Shown piece after piece: positions 26,294 to 34,614 of a stretch of 64,000 nucleotides of DNA. The notes under the pieces were generated by a model. It saw only the letters and a program-made list of their open reading frames with translations. It did not search any database and was not told the origin of the DNA. Numbering within the stretch: the first letter of the stretch is position 1; the number at the start of each line of letters is the position of its first letter. The translations under genes and the position numbers were made by a program. Source of the stretch: UBA12018 sp051656605. Its GTDB lineage: Bacteria; Bacteroidota; Bacteroidia; Bacteroidales; CAMTPD01. The DNA is taken from contig JBOGCF010000026.1 in the NCBI GenBank assembly GCA_051656605.1, positions 26,534-90,533 of the forward strand. Direction: 5' to 3'.

Positions 26294-27913
26294 ATGAAAA
26301 AAATAGGAACTACGATATTGACTTGCGCACTGCTATCGGGGATGATCAGTTGTAACGAGTCTGATTTCTTGGATTTGAATAATCCGAACAACGCCACTAC
26401 AGAAGACTTCTGGAAATCTGAGAAGGATGCTGTGGCAGCCATGGCAACGGTCTACTCGCCTATACGCGGACAAATGTATGGTTACTGGGGAGGTTTTACC
26501 GGCTTCCAAAATATGAACGTACGGGCCGATGATACGTGGGCGCTGGTCGACGACCCCGAAACGTGGAAGATTACTACTTTCGTCAATACGCCGACATCGG
26601 ATCGTATGGACTTTGACAAAATGTACAAAAGCATTCACCGTGCCAATGTTTTCTTGGCAAATGTAGATAACGTGCCGATGGAAGACGCAAAGAAAGCCGA
26701 AATGACAGGTGAGGCTAAGTTCTTGCGTGCCTTCAATTACTTCTTGTTGGTAACTAACTTTGGAGAAGTACCATTACGCATTAAGGTTGTAGAAGGCAGT
26801 GAAGACGCAGCATTGGCAAGCAGTTCGGAGGCAGATATCTGGAAGCAAATCGAAGCAGACCTTACAGATGCGATGAATGCGCTGCCGGTAGCACGTCCCG
26901 AAAAGGAGAAAGGTCGCGTTGAAAAAGGAGCTGCAGTAGCTTATCTTGGCAAAGCTTATTTGTATCAACAGAAATACGCTGAGGCGGAACAACTCTTGGC
27001 AACTTTGATGACAACACCGTATGCATACGGATTGATGGACCAGTACGAACACAACTTCACACCCGAGTTTGAGCTCAACAAAGAGTCGATATTCGAATTG
27101 TGCTATGCGAAGTTTGGTAGCGGTTCTTGGGGGCAAGAAGGAGTGAACGATACACAGGGCGTGATTATTCCGCAAATGATCGGGACTCCGCTTACAGGAG
27201 GATGGTTCAAGCTGATGCCTACCACTGCGATAGTAGACGAGTTTATGATCGAAGAGCGTCCCGAGGGTTCCGACTCGAAGTTTGATAAGCGGATGTACAC
27301 ATCCTTCTTCTTTAAGTACTCCGACTTTGGAGATGTAAAGGAAGATGCCAAATGGTATGGCAGTCGTTACGATATGGATCAGTTGTGGGAGTCTACAAAA
27401 GGAAAACGCGAAACAGGCGGAGCACCCGACTTTACCAAGTTTGGCGGAGAAAAAGGGCGCTTCCTAATCAAGAAGTTTACCAGCTTCTATATGGATAATA
27501 AAAACGGAGACTCGATGTACGAGACTACACCGATCGACAACAACCTCCGCGTGATGCGTTATGCCGAAGTCTTACTCATGTATGCTGAGGCGGCTACTCA
27601 AAACGGAAACCTTGCAGGGGCAAACAATGCGCTGGCTCAGATCCGCGAGCGTGCCGGATTAGAAGCAAAAACATTTGCCTCGGGAAACGAGCTGATTGCA
27701 GAGATTATGCATCAGAATATGTTGGAGTTTTACTTTGAAGGACACCGCTTCTTCGACTTGAAACGTTGGTACAACTATGAAGGGATGAAAGCAGTATTGA
27801 TCGAAAACAACAAGCAAGGCGTGGATAACTTTGAGCCGAAACACTTCGTTTATCCCATACCACAAGGTGAGTTGAATACCAATACCGCAATCAAGCAAAA
27901 CCCATTGTGGTAA
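26294..27913 (+). CDS. SusD-type (RagB) outer-membrane glycan-binding lipoprotein
   Basis: This protein of about 539 residues has a lipobox at LLSGMISC, and mature SusD features follow. These include an N-terminal SDFLDLNNPNNATTEDFWKSEKDA, a tetratricopeptide-like helical core (FLRAFNYFLLV), and a C-terminal block NNLRVMRYAEVLLMYAEA with EGHRFFDLKRW. The ATG at 26294 was chosen because it starts the signal peptide. The longer frame from 26261 would overlap susC and place hydrophilic residues before it. It pairs with the preceding SusC. Confidence 0.94.
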   Translation: MKKIGTTILTCALLSGMISCNESDFLDLNNPNNATTEDFWKSEKDAVAAMATVYSPIRGQMYGYWGGFTGFQNMNVRADDTWALVDDPETWKITTFVNTPTSDRMDFDKMYKSIHRANVFLANVDNVPMEDAKKAEMTGEAKFLRAFNYFLLVTNFGEVPLRIKVVEGSEDAALASSSEADIWKQIEADLTDAMNALPVARPEKEKGRVEKGAAVAYLGKAYLYQQKYAEAEQLLATLMTTPYAYGLMDQYEHNFTPEFELNKESIFELCYAKFGSGSWGQEGVNDTQGVIIPQMIGTPLTGGWFKLMPTTAIVDEFMIEERPEGSDSKFDKRMYTSFFFKYSDFGDVKEDAKWYGSRYDMDQLWESTKGKRETGGAPDFTKFGGEKGRFLIKKFTSFYMDNKNGDSMYETTPIDNNLRVMRYAEVLLMYAEAATQNGNLAGANNALAQIRERAGLEAKTFASGNELIAEIMHQNMLEFYFEGHRFFDLKRWYNYEGMKAVLIENNKQGVDNFEPKHFVYPIPQGELNTNTAIKQNPLW

Positions 27914-27960
27914 AAGATAAAACCTTTTATGGTAATGTAGTAAGTTAGTAATGGGTAGAG

Positions 27961-27998
27961 AACCGGGGAGGGAGAGGTAGTCCTTTCCCGGTTTTTTC
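27961..27998 (+). terminator. terminator after susD
   Basis: AACCGGG (27961-27967) pairs with CCCGGTT (27987-27993), with further inner pairing AGG/CCT and a TTTTTT run. The sulfotransferase gene starts 28 bases later with no recognisable -7 box, so partial read-through is likely. Confidence 0.7.
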
Positions 27999-28025
27999 GT
28001 TTGTTTGTGCTAAAACTGAAGTCAC

Positions 28026-29807
28026 ATGAAAAAACAAATCTTGCTTATACTTTACGTATGCTCAGCTTATTTACTGTCGAGCTGTACCGCCGGCGACGAC
28101 TCCGGGCAGCTGAATCCAAGCATCGATCACATCGAAAGCATACTTTCTCGAGGGCGGCTACTGCTCGATGCAGAAGAACGAAATCAAACACTTTTCCTTT
28201 ATTTCGAGAGCGATACCGTTTCCCTTTCTGCCGATGCGTATATCGATTGTACGGTACAAAAAGAGAAGTGGACCACCATGTTACGTTTATTCGACAACCA
28301 CACCCTGCAAATACCTACCTTGGGAACTTCGCTGGGCATAAAGAGCGAAAACATTGCAGTAAACGTATCCGGATATGCGCCGCTGTCGGCTCAGGTCGAC
28401 TTGTCGCTACCCATTGAAGGACGTGTAAAGGTTGGTATCAACGGGCGCACCGATACCCTTTGTTCCGTTACCCACTTGTCTGACAAGTACGGATACAATC
28501 ACGTGGTCGACATTCACGGCATGTACCCCGATGCTTTAAACAAAGTGTATATCAGTTTGACCGATAAAGACGGCAACATAAGGCTCACCGACAGCATCAA
28601 CATACAAACCCAATCCATCGAATCCATCCTATTGCCCAAGATCGCAATCACAACGTGCAACAAGCAACAACTCGACGGCCATTTTATTTTCGTAAATTAC
28701 CTGGGCGAAAGCGAGGTAGACCCTGTGTGTCCGTTCGTGATGGATAGCGACGGAAGTATACGATGGCTGCTTTCGTTGAAGCAACACCCCAAGCTCGGCA
28801 ATCTCAACGGAGGCTGTGGTTTTCACCGTCTTCGCAACGGCAACTTCGTGTGTGGCGATGTGATTTCGGGGATGATCTTCGAGATAAACCTGTGGGGAGA
28901 GGTCGTAAACGAATGGTCGCTTCGAAGCAAAGGCTACGAGTTTCACCACGAGATCATCGAGATACCAAGCGGCAACTTCATTATTACTGTAAGCAAAACC
29001 AGCAGTTATCACCTTTCGGGAGTAGCAACAATCGAAGATGTCATCGTAGAGATCGACCGCCAAACGGGCAATGTCGTGCGCGAGTGGGACCTAAAGGAGT
29101 CGCTCGATGAATACAGAAACCTGCTCAAATCGCCCGCTATTCCGGGATACAACGATTGGGCACACTGCAATGCAGTTTTGTATGATGAAAAAGACAATAC
29201 CCTTATCGTGTCGTCGCGTTTTCAGGGACTGGTCAAACTAACCATGGATAATAGCCCCGTATGGATTGCTTCGCCGCACAAAGGGTGGGGGCAAAATCGA
29301 AAAGGGATGTCACTAGCAGGAAATCTGTTGAATCCGATCGCGGAAGATGGACGAGCAATCACCGATGCAGCCGTGTTGCAAGGAGATGCCAACATGTCGG
29401 GATTCGACTGGTCGTGGGGTGGTCACAATCCGGTCTTGTTGTCCGATGGTTCGATTCTGATGTTCGATAACGGCTTTTCCCGTTGTTACAAAGACGACTC
29501 ACCCTATAGCCGGGCCGTGATTTACAAGGTTGATGAAACCAACAAAACCATCCGTCAGCAATGGAGCTACGGAAAGCAGCGCGGCGAAGAAACCTATGCA
29601 TGGGCCGTGTCGGGTGTGCAGTATCTGCCCCGTACCGATCATGTCTTGTTTTGCCCCGGTATCGACACCCCCAACAGCAACGGAGTGGGAGGAAAGATCA
29701 TCGAGATAGACCGTGCCACCCATCAAGTCTGCTTCGAAGCCCACCTGTCTACCTATTGCAAGATTGCCTTTCACAGGGCCTTTAAGCAGTCAATTTATAA
29801 CAACTAA
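28026..29807 (+). CDS. arylsulfate sulfotransferase (ASST-family) lipoprotein
   Basis: This 593-residue protein has a lipobox at AYLLSSC (Cys20), an N-terminal beta domain, then a propeller-type catalytic domain. The PAPS-independent ASST family moves sulfate from one phenolic ester to another acceptor through a sulfo-histidine. The key residues appear in order: His308 (FHHEI), His380 (DWAHCN), Arg398 (VSSRFQ) and His467 (GGHNPV). The 18-residue spacing of His380 and Arg398 equals that of His356 and Arg374 in E. coli AssT. It follows susD. The acceptor is unknown. Lipidation places it at a membrane, unlike soluble periplasmic AssT. Confidence 0.85.
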   Translation: MKKQILLILYVCSAYLLSSCTAGDDSGQLNPSIDHIESILSRGRLLLDAEERNQTLFLYFESDTVSLSADAYIDCTVQKEKWTTMLRLFDNHTLQIPTLGTSLGIKSENIAVNVSGYAPLSAQVDLSLPIEGRVKVGINGRTDTLCSVTHLSDKYGYNHVVDIHGMYPDALNKVYISLTDKDGNIRLTDSINIQTQSIESILLPKIAITTCNKQQLDGHFIFVNYLGESEVDPVCPFVMDSDGSIRWLLSLKQHPKLGNLNGGCGFHRLRNGNFVCGDVISGMIFEINLWGEVVNEWSLRSKGYEFHHEIIEIPSGNFIITVSKTSSYHLSGVATIEDVIVEIDRQTGNVVREWDLKESLDEYRNLLKSPAIPGYNDWAHCNAVLYDEKDNTLIVSSRFQGLVKLTMDNSPVWIASPHKGWGQNRKGMSLAGNLLNPIAEDGRAITDAAVLQGDANMSGFDWSWGGHNPVLLSDGSILMFDNGFSRCYKDDSPYSRAVIYKVDETNKTIRQQWSYGKQRGEETYAWAVSGVQYLPRTDHVLFCPGIDTPNSNGVGGKIIEIDRATHQVCFEAHLSTYCKIAFHRAFKQSIYNN

Positions 29808-29899
29808 AAAGCACCGCGATGCGTGTCATGTCTCTGTAGCCGCACTGTTTACTTGTAGGTTAATTAATGATACAACGAGCAGATATGCAAAATATATAC

Positions 29900-29907
29900 T
29901 ATCTTTG
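29900..29907 (+). promoter_or_regulatory. -7 promoter box of the first DEAD-box helicase gene
   Basis: TATCTTTG is an exact TAnnTTTG, 48 bases before the ATG at 29956. Confidence 0.6.
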
Positions 29908-29955
29908 CAAGCTCAAAAAAACGAATACAAGCCGAGACGGCTACAGATACATTAC

Positions 29956-31425
29956 ATGACATTTGAAAATTTAAAACTTTCGGAAGCGCTTCTTAAAGCC
30001 GTGTCCGAGCAAGGTTATATAAATCCTACGCCTATTCAGGCAGAAGCTATTCCTATTATCTTAGAAGGTGAAGATCTTTTTGGTTGTGCCCAGACGGGTA
30101 CAGGCAAGACTGCCGCATTCTCGATACCGATCATCCAATTGCTCGAAAAGCAGGTGGGACGCACGCGTAAGCATGGCGTGAAAGCATTGATCCTGACTCC
30201 AACGCGCGAACTCGCAATCCAGATTGGCGAATGTTTCGACGCGTACGCAACACATACGTTGATTTCGCACACCGTGATCTTTGGTGGAGTTTCGGCAAAG
30301 CCGCAAATCGACGCGCTTCGTCGCGGAGTTGATGTGGTAATTGCTACGCCGGGCCGATTGCTCGACCTCAACAATCAAGGACACCTTTCGCTGAAAGACT
30401 TGTCGTTCTTTGTTCTTGATGAGGCGGATCGTATGCTCGACATGGGCTTTATTCACGACATTCGTCGCATTTTGCCGTTGCTTCCCGAAAAAAGACAATC
30501 GCTTTTCTTCTCGGCAACCATGCCGTCGGAGATTGTCGGTTTGGCTTCGAAGATCTTGAAGTTCCCACGCAAAATCGAGGTAACACCCGTATCCTCTACC
30601 GTAGATAAGATTGAACAACACGTATACTTTGTAGAGAAAGCAGACAAACGAAACCTGCTGATCGAAGTACTTCAACAGCATGATATCGAATCGGTTCTTA
30701 TCTTTTCGCGTACCAAACACGGTGCCGACCGCATTTCGAAGATGCTAAACAAAGAAGGCATCAAGGCCGACGCAATCCACGGCGACAAGTCGCAAACGGC
30801 GCGTCAACGTGCTTTGTCCAACTTCAAAAGCAAAGAATCGAAAGTGCTTATCGCAACAGATATCGCAGCTCGTGGTATTGACGTAGATCACTTATCGCAC
30901 GTAATCAATTACGACATTCCGAACATTGCCGAAACCTATGTGCATCGTATCGGTCGCACCGGTAGAGCAGGGCGCGAAGGTATGGCCATTTCGTTTTGCG
31001 ATACCGAGGAAGTAGAATACTTGCACCAGATTAAGAAGCTGACAGGAGCGAAGATCAATATCAACGACTCGCACAATGCAGCATCGAAGATCATTATGGA
31101 TGCATTCAAAGCCATGCAGTTGCCAAAAACAATGACCAAGGCTGAGGGAACGCAGAGCGCTAGTCGCAAAAAAGAGCAACCTTGGAAACGAGGCAAAAAA
31201 GACGGCAAACCACAATCGAGTCAAGGCGGTAAGCCGCAAGGTCAAGGTGGTAAGTCACAAAGCGCAAGCGGCAAACCGCAACAAAAGCGAGATGATCGAA
31301 GATCAAGCTCTGCTTCTAAGTCGGAAAACCGTCGTCCCGAAAACAGATGGGGCAAGTCGGACCGTCGCTCGGGCTCCGCATCGGGCAAGCCTGCGCACCG
31401 CGGTTCTCAACGCGAACGCCGATAA
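29956..31425 (+). CDS. RhlE-type DEAD-box RNA helicase with long basic tail
   Basis: This protein of about 489 residues has the full helicase core: Q-motif region NPTPIQAEAIP, Walker A AQTGTGKT (about 45-52), PTRELAIQ, TPGRLLD, LDEADRML, SATMP, ATDIAARGID and HRIGRTGRAGR. The C-terminal 100 residues are a low-complexity tail rich in Lys, Arg, Gln and Ser that should bind RNA. A longer frame opening at 29713 overlaps the sulfotransferase gene. The ATG at 29956 was chosen because the conserved MTFENLKLS start and a -7 box directly precede the family homology. Confidence 0.95.
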   Translation: MTFENLKLSEALLKAVSEQGYINPTPIQAEAIPIILEGEDLFGCAQTGTGKTAAFSIPIIQLLEKQVGRTRKHGVKALILTPTRELAIQIGECFDAYATHTLISHTVIFGGVSAKPQIDALRRGVDVVIATPGRLLDLNNQGHLSLKDLSFFVLDEADRMLDMGFIHDIRRILPLLPEKRQSLFFSATMPSEIVGLASKILKFPRKIEVTPVSSTVDKIEQHVYFVEKADKRNLLIEVLQQHDIESVLIFSRTKHGADRISKMLNKEGIKADAIHGDKSQTARQRALSNFKSKESKVLIATDIAARGIDVDHLSHVINYDIPNIAETYVHRIGRTGRAGREGMAISFCDTEEVEYLHQIKKLTGAKININDSHNAASKIIMDAFKAMQLPKTMTKAEGTQSASRKKEQPWKRGKKDGKPQSSQGGKPQGQGGKSQSASGKPQQKRDDRRSSSASKSENRRPENRWGKSDRRSGSASGKPAHRGSQRERR

Positions 31426-31434
31426 ATAAAACCG

Positions 31435-31460
31435 GTACGTAAAGCATCGTCTTTGCGTAC
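31435..31460 (+). other. hairpin after the first helicase gene
   Basis: GTACGTAAAG (31435-31444) pairs with CTTTGCGTAC (31451-31460), one pair being G-T, around a 6-base loop. No T run follows, so it may be an RNA-processing or stability element. Confidence 0.45.
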
Positions 31461-31500
31461 GACAAATAATCCTGCGATTTATAGATCCGGGATCACTCAA

Positions 31501-31550
31501 GCGTCTCATGCTATCATAACAACGATAGCACGAGACGCTTTTTTATTTTT
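31501..31550 (+). terminator. terminator after the first helicase gene
   Basis: A 15-bp stem with one mismatch, GCGTCTCATGCTATC with GATAGCACGAGACGC, is followed by TTTTTTATTTTT. Confidence 0.85.
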
Positions 31551-31696
31551 ATATAATATATCATCTGCGTAAACAAAAGATAAGACCAATAAACATAGCA
31601 AATGTAAAATGCGACATTCTTTATCGATTCCCATTTATATCATTATCAACAATTAAGCGCATCGTCGTGTTTGACAAAGTACACACGTAAAGATCG

Positions 31697-32980
31697 ATGT
31701 TGATTATGAAGAGTTCGAAGCGATATATTATAATGGGATTGTTGCTATTCATGCTATTTGCATGCAGTCGCACTACTTTCGTTACGCAAAGTTTCTACAA
31801 GATCTTTCCTGTAGAAGTGGAAAAAGCAACCATCCCGCCCGAAGGCTACAGTTTGGTTTATGTAAATCATCTGGGGCGAAACAACTACAGTTACTCCTCC
31901 AATACCGAGCAGATCAATTACCTGCTCGACGTACTTTACAATGCCTATTCGCAAGGCGCACTTACCTCGAAAGGGGAAGCGCTGAAGAATGCCTTAAGTG
32001 CCAATTTGGCTTTTATGCAAGGGCGAAAAGGGGGAGCTTCGGCCATCGAAACCGACTGGCAACGAGCATCGGCCCAAGAGATGCAAGCCGACTATCCGGG
32101 TGCATTCGACAAATCGATCTGCCTCATTGCATCCAACGATTTACGTGCCATGCAAAGTATGGTTGCTTTTGCAAGTGTCTTACTCAATACACCGGTTGCT
32201 TCGCGTATGCACATTATGGCACAAGGGGATGTAGATCCTTTGTTGGGATTTTATAAGTTGAGCGATCAGTTTATCACTTATCAAAACAACGTGATGAGTT
32301 CGATGGCTCCGAGTTACAATTTCGACCCCAATGAGCTGTTGGAACAACTGTTTACCGACGATTTTTTGCAGTCTATGCCAAACGGATATACCTTTTGCAC
32401 CGGATTGTATGATGTCTATAAACAAAGTGAGCAGCCGGGTACACTGGTTGCATTGCCTTCGTTGAAGCAAAAAGGAGTATTCGAATTGCTCGATGCCCGA
32501 GGCAATGATTTGAAATATAAAATCTATGGTCCCGATCCCAAAGCCGACGGTCTCAATTCGGAAATCTCCTATCCGCTGCTCAGCGACTTTATTGCAACGG
32601 TAGATGGTGCGCTCGAGAGTGATACGCTTTCCGGTGTATTCCGCTTTGCGAGTGAGGAGGTATTTGCCCCGTTGCTTGTATTGATGGAGGTGGCTTCTCC
32701 CGCTCAAGGTGCGACTGCACCACTCGAAACTTCTTGGAATTACGCAGCGTGGGTACCAACCGGTGCCGACATCAAATGGATTGTTTATAAAAACAATGCC
32801 GACGATGTGCTGGTAAAGATGGAGGTGAATGGGAAGGAGACCAACTTTCCGTTGCAATCGGACGTGGCGCCTTTTTATCGCTGGGCCGACGTGAAAACGT
32901 ATTACCAAAACAAACTAAACGGTCTCGGGATCGACGATCACCTACCGTTAGAATTGCAGATAAAATCTTACAGATTGTGA
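31697..32980 (+). CDS. lipoprotein related to MINPP-type histidine phosphatases, predicted inactive
   Basis: This 427-residue lipoprotein (lipobox MLFAC; internal ATG at 31706 also possible) follows the layout of Bacteroidota histidine-acid phosphatases. These include VYVNHLGR near residue 55, a middle helical part, and the closing block IKWIVYKNNADDVLVKMEVNGKE-like near 360. The catalytic RHG motif is replaced: GRHGSRY in the family is GRNNYSY here (Arg61 kept, His to Asn62). The second catalytic His motif RFGH reads RFAS (Ser319). Phosphatase chemistry is therefore unlikely. It may bind phosphorylated ligands such as inositol phosphates without cleaving them. It sits between two helicase genes. 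Confidence 0.7.
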   Translation: MLIMKSSKRYIIMGLLLFMLFACSRTTFVTQSFYKIFPVEVEKATIPPEGYSLVYVNHLGRNNYSYSSNTEQINYLLDVLYNAYSQGALTSKGEALKNALSANLAFMQGRKGGASAIETDWQRASAQEMQADYPGAFDKSICLIASNDLRAMQSMVAFASVLLNTPVASRMHIMAQGDVDPLLGFYKLSDQFITYQNNVMSSMAPSYNFDPNELLEQLFTDDFLQSMPNGYTFCTGLYDVYKQSEQPGTLVALPSLKQKGVFELLDARGNDLKYKIYGPDPKADGLNSEISYPLLSDFIATVDGALESDTLSGVFRFASEEVFAPLLVLMEVASPAQGATAPLETSWNYAAWVPTGADIKWIVYKNNADDVLVKMEVNGKETNFPLQSDVAPFYRWADVKTYYQNKLNGLGIDDHLPLELQIKSYRL

Positions 32981-33008
32981 AATTGAAGAATCTGCCGTAC
33001 ATTCTTTA

Positions 33009-33016
33009 TACCTTTG
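33009..33016 (+). promoter_or_regulatory. -7 promoter box of the second DEAD-box helicase gene
   Basis: TACCTTTG is an exact TAnnTTTG, 34 bases before the ATG. TTG triplets lie 23 or more bases upstream, at slightly long spacing. Confidence 0.6.
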
Positions 33017-33050
33017 TATTTTAATTGCGCTAAGCTAAAATACAACATAC

Positions 33051-34277
33051 ATGACATTTGCAGATCTTCAACTCAATCAACGCATCCAATCTATCCTTTC
33101 TACGCAAGGCTTCGACACGCCCACGGCAATACAGACCGAGGCGATTCCCGTGATTTTAGGGAATCACGACGTGCTGGCAAGCGCGCAAACGGGCACCGGC
33201 AAAACGGCGGCCTTCGCGCTTCCTATCCTGCACAGTCTTGAATTGTCGGCATCACGCGGAGCATTGAAAGCATTGATTTTGGCGCCTACGCGTGAGTTGG
33301 CTTTGCAAACCTACGAGAGTATGCAACAGTGGATGGAGGGGAGTGATCTGCAAATGGCGGTGATCTACGGCGGAGTACCGTACGAAACGCAAATCGAAGC
33401 GCTTGGCAACCGCCCGGATGTCATTGTGGCTACGCCCGGTCGCCTGATCGACCTTTGGGAACAAGGGTATATTTCATTCTCCGATCTCATGTATTTTATA
33501 CTCGATGAAGTGGATCAAATGCTCGATCTTGGCTTTCAAGAAGCCATCGGCTTGCTTGCAAAGCAAAAGCCCGAGGCGTGTCGTTCGCTTTTCTTTTCGG
33601 CTACCATGCCGGCAGAGATCAAAGCTCTTGCCGACGCGATACTGAAAGATCCGGTTTATATTGCCGCTGCTCCGGTGGCTTCTACACTCGAAAACATCGA
33701 CCAGTCTTTGTACTTTGCCGAAAGGGATATGATGGACAACTTGCTGATTCACCTAGTGCGCAAGTCTGGTTTCTCGTCCGGAATGGTTTTTACCCGCTCG
33801 CGCAAAGTGGCCGATATACTGGCTTCGCATCTTACCGATGCAGGGTTTCCGGCCGAAGCCTTTCATAGCGACCGCAGTCAGGCCGCACGCGAATACATCT
33901 TGGGTCGTTTTAAGTCGGGCGAAACCAAACTATTGGTCGCTACCGATATCGCGGCGCGCGGCATTCATGTCGACGGACTTAGCCACGTGTTTAACTATGG
34001 TTTGCCGCAAATGTCGGAGACCTACATTCACCGTATCGGGCGCACCGGCCGAGCGGGGGCTTGCGGAATCGCACTTACGATTGCCGAGCCGCAGGAATAT
34101 GGTATGTTTACCGAGGTTCAAAAACTCATGAAGCGCAGCGTGCCTGTGGTAGGAAACCATCCGTTCGTAACGCTTACTTTGCAAAAGGCGCTAATGGATG
34201 TGGTGGAGAAACAAAATAAACCCAAGCCGGCCGCAAAGGGAAGCAATAACAAGAAGAAGCGTTACCAACGACGCTGA
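33051..34277 (+). CDS. DEAD-box-family RNA helicase with DEVD motif II
   Basis: This 408-residue helicase has TPTAIQTEAIP, AQTGTGKT (45-52), PTRELALQ, TPGRLID, SATMP, ATDIAARGIH and HRIGRTGRAG. Motif II reads Asp152-Glu-Val-Asp155, so the family Ala is Val. The two acidic residues needed for magnesium and ATP hydrolysis are kept and activity is probably retained. The short basic tail (KGSNNKKKRYQRR) contrasts with the long tail of the other helicase. The start MTFADLQLN matches the other paralogue. Confidence 0.94.
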   Translation: MTFADLQLNQRIQSILSTQGFDTPTAIQTEAIPVILGNHDVLASAQTGTGKTAAFALPILHSLELSASRGALKALILAPTRELALQTYESMQQWMEGSDLQMAVIYGGVPYETQIEALGNRPDVIVATPGRLIDLWEQGYISFSDLMYFILDEVDQMLDLGFQEAIGLLAKQKPEACRSLFFSATMPAEIKALADAILKDPVYIAAAPVASTLENIDQSLYFAERDMMDNLLIHLVRKSGFSSGMVFTRSRKVADILASHLTDAGFPAEAFHSDRSQAAREYILGRFKSGETKLLVATDIAARGIHVDGLSHVFNYGLPQMSETYIHRIGRTGRAGACGIALTIAEPQEYGMFTEVQKLMKRSVPVVGNHPFVTLTLQKALMDVVEKQNKPKPAAKGSNNKKKRYQRR

Positions 34278-34327
34278 TCACGGCATCGAATAACGGCAGT
34301 TTTCATATAGATTAAGCCTTGTGCCCC

Positions 34328-34426
34328 GGGGCTCCCATCTTTGCGAGCCCCGTGGTTCGTATTTGCGTGGGCCCACACAAAGACTGACCAGGGCCCACAA
34401 CCATCTTTGCGTGGGCCCACGCAAGG
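34328..34426. repeat. cluster of GC-rich palindromes
   Basis: GGGGCT and AGCCCC bracket CCCATCTTTGCG near 34328-34350. An imperfect 20-bp palindrome lies at 34362-34381. A GGGCCCAC core follows at 34391-34398, and a perfect 18-bp palindrome TTGCGTGGGCCCACGCAA at 34407-34424. Modules of the form ATCTTTGCG plus a GC palindrome recur, so the cluster looks like degenerate copies of one unit. Confidence 0.65.
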
Positions 34427-34509
34427 TTTAGTTGTCACGTAGTTTATGCTTGTTTATTGTACGATGCGTTTCTAATCGTCGATACGAACGTCTTTATATA
34501 TAGAAGTAA

Positions 34510-34555
34510 AAAATCCCGCCTGTAAGCATTTATTACGATGCTTTCAGGCGGGATT
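34510..34555. terminator. bidirectional terminator between the helicase and DUF3127 genes
   Basis: A strong stem, AATCCCGCCTG-AAGCAT with ATGCTTTCAGGCGGGATT, is flanked by A and T runs, so it can serve both convergent genes. Confidence 0.8.
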
Positions 34556-34614
34556 ATTTATGTTTAAATCCAAAAAACGTTTGGCAAAGCTATGGCGTTT
34601 GCGTTGGTTTTTGA

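Larger units (their letters stand above)
34278..34614. other. intergenic region between convergent genes with GC palindromes and a terminator
   Basis: These 337 bases contain no gene. They hold a palindrome cluster (34328-34426) and a terminator (34510-34555). The stretch between them shows nothing recognisable. Confidence 0.6.

Noticed and set aside
29713..29955. N-terminal extension of the first helicase from 29713
   Set aside because: It overlaps the end of the sulfotransferase gene and precedes the family's normal start MTFENLKLS; the -7 box at 29900 also lies inside it.
30061..30720. Minus-strand 219-codon frame opposite the DEAD-box helicase
   Set aside because: It is a shadow of the conserved helicase frame with no protein-like motif.
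32180..32908. Minus-strand 242-codon frame opposite the phosphatase-like gene
   Set aside because: The plus-strand frame has a lipobox and family blocks; the opposite frame reads as low-information shadow text.
34328..34426. CRISPR array or phage attachment site
   Set aside because: The units are unequal palindromes without regular spacers, integrase or tRNA end nearby.
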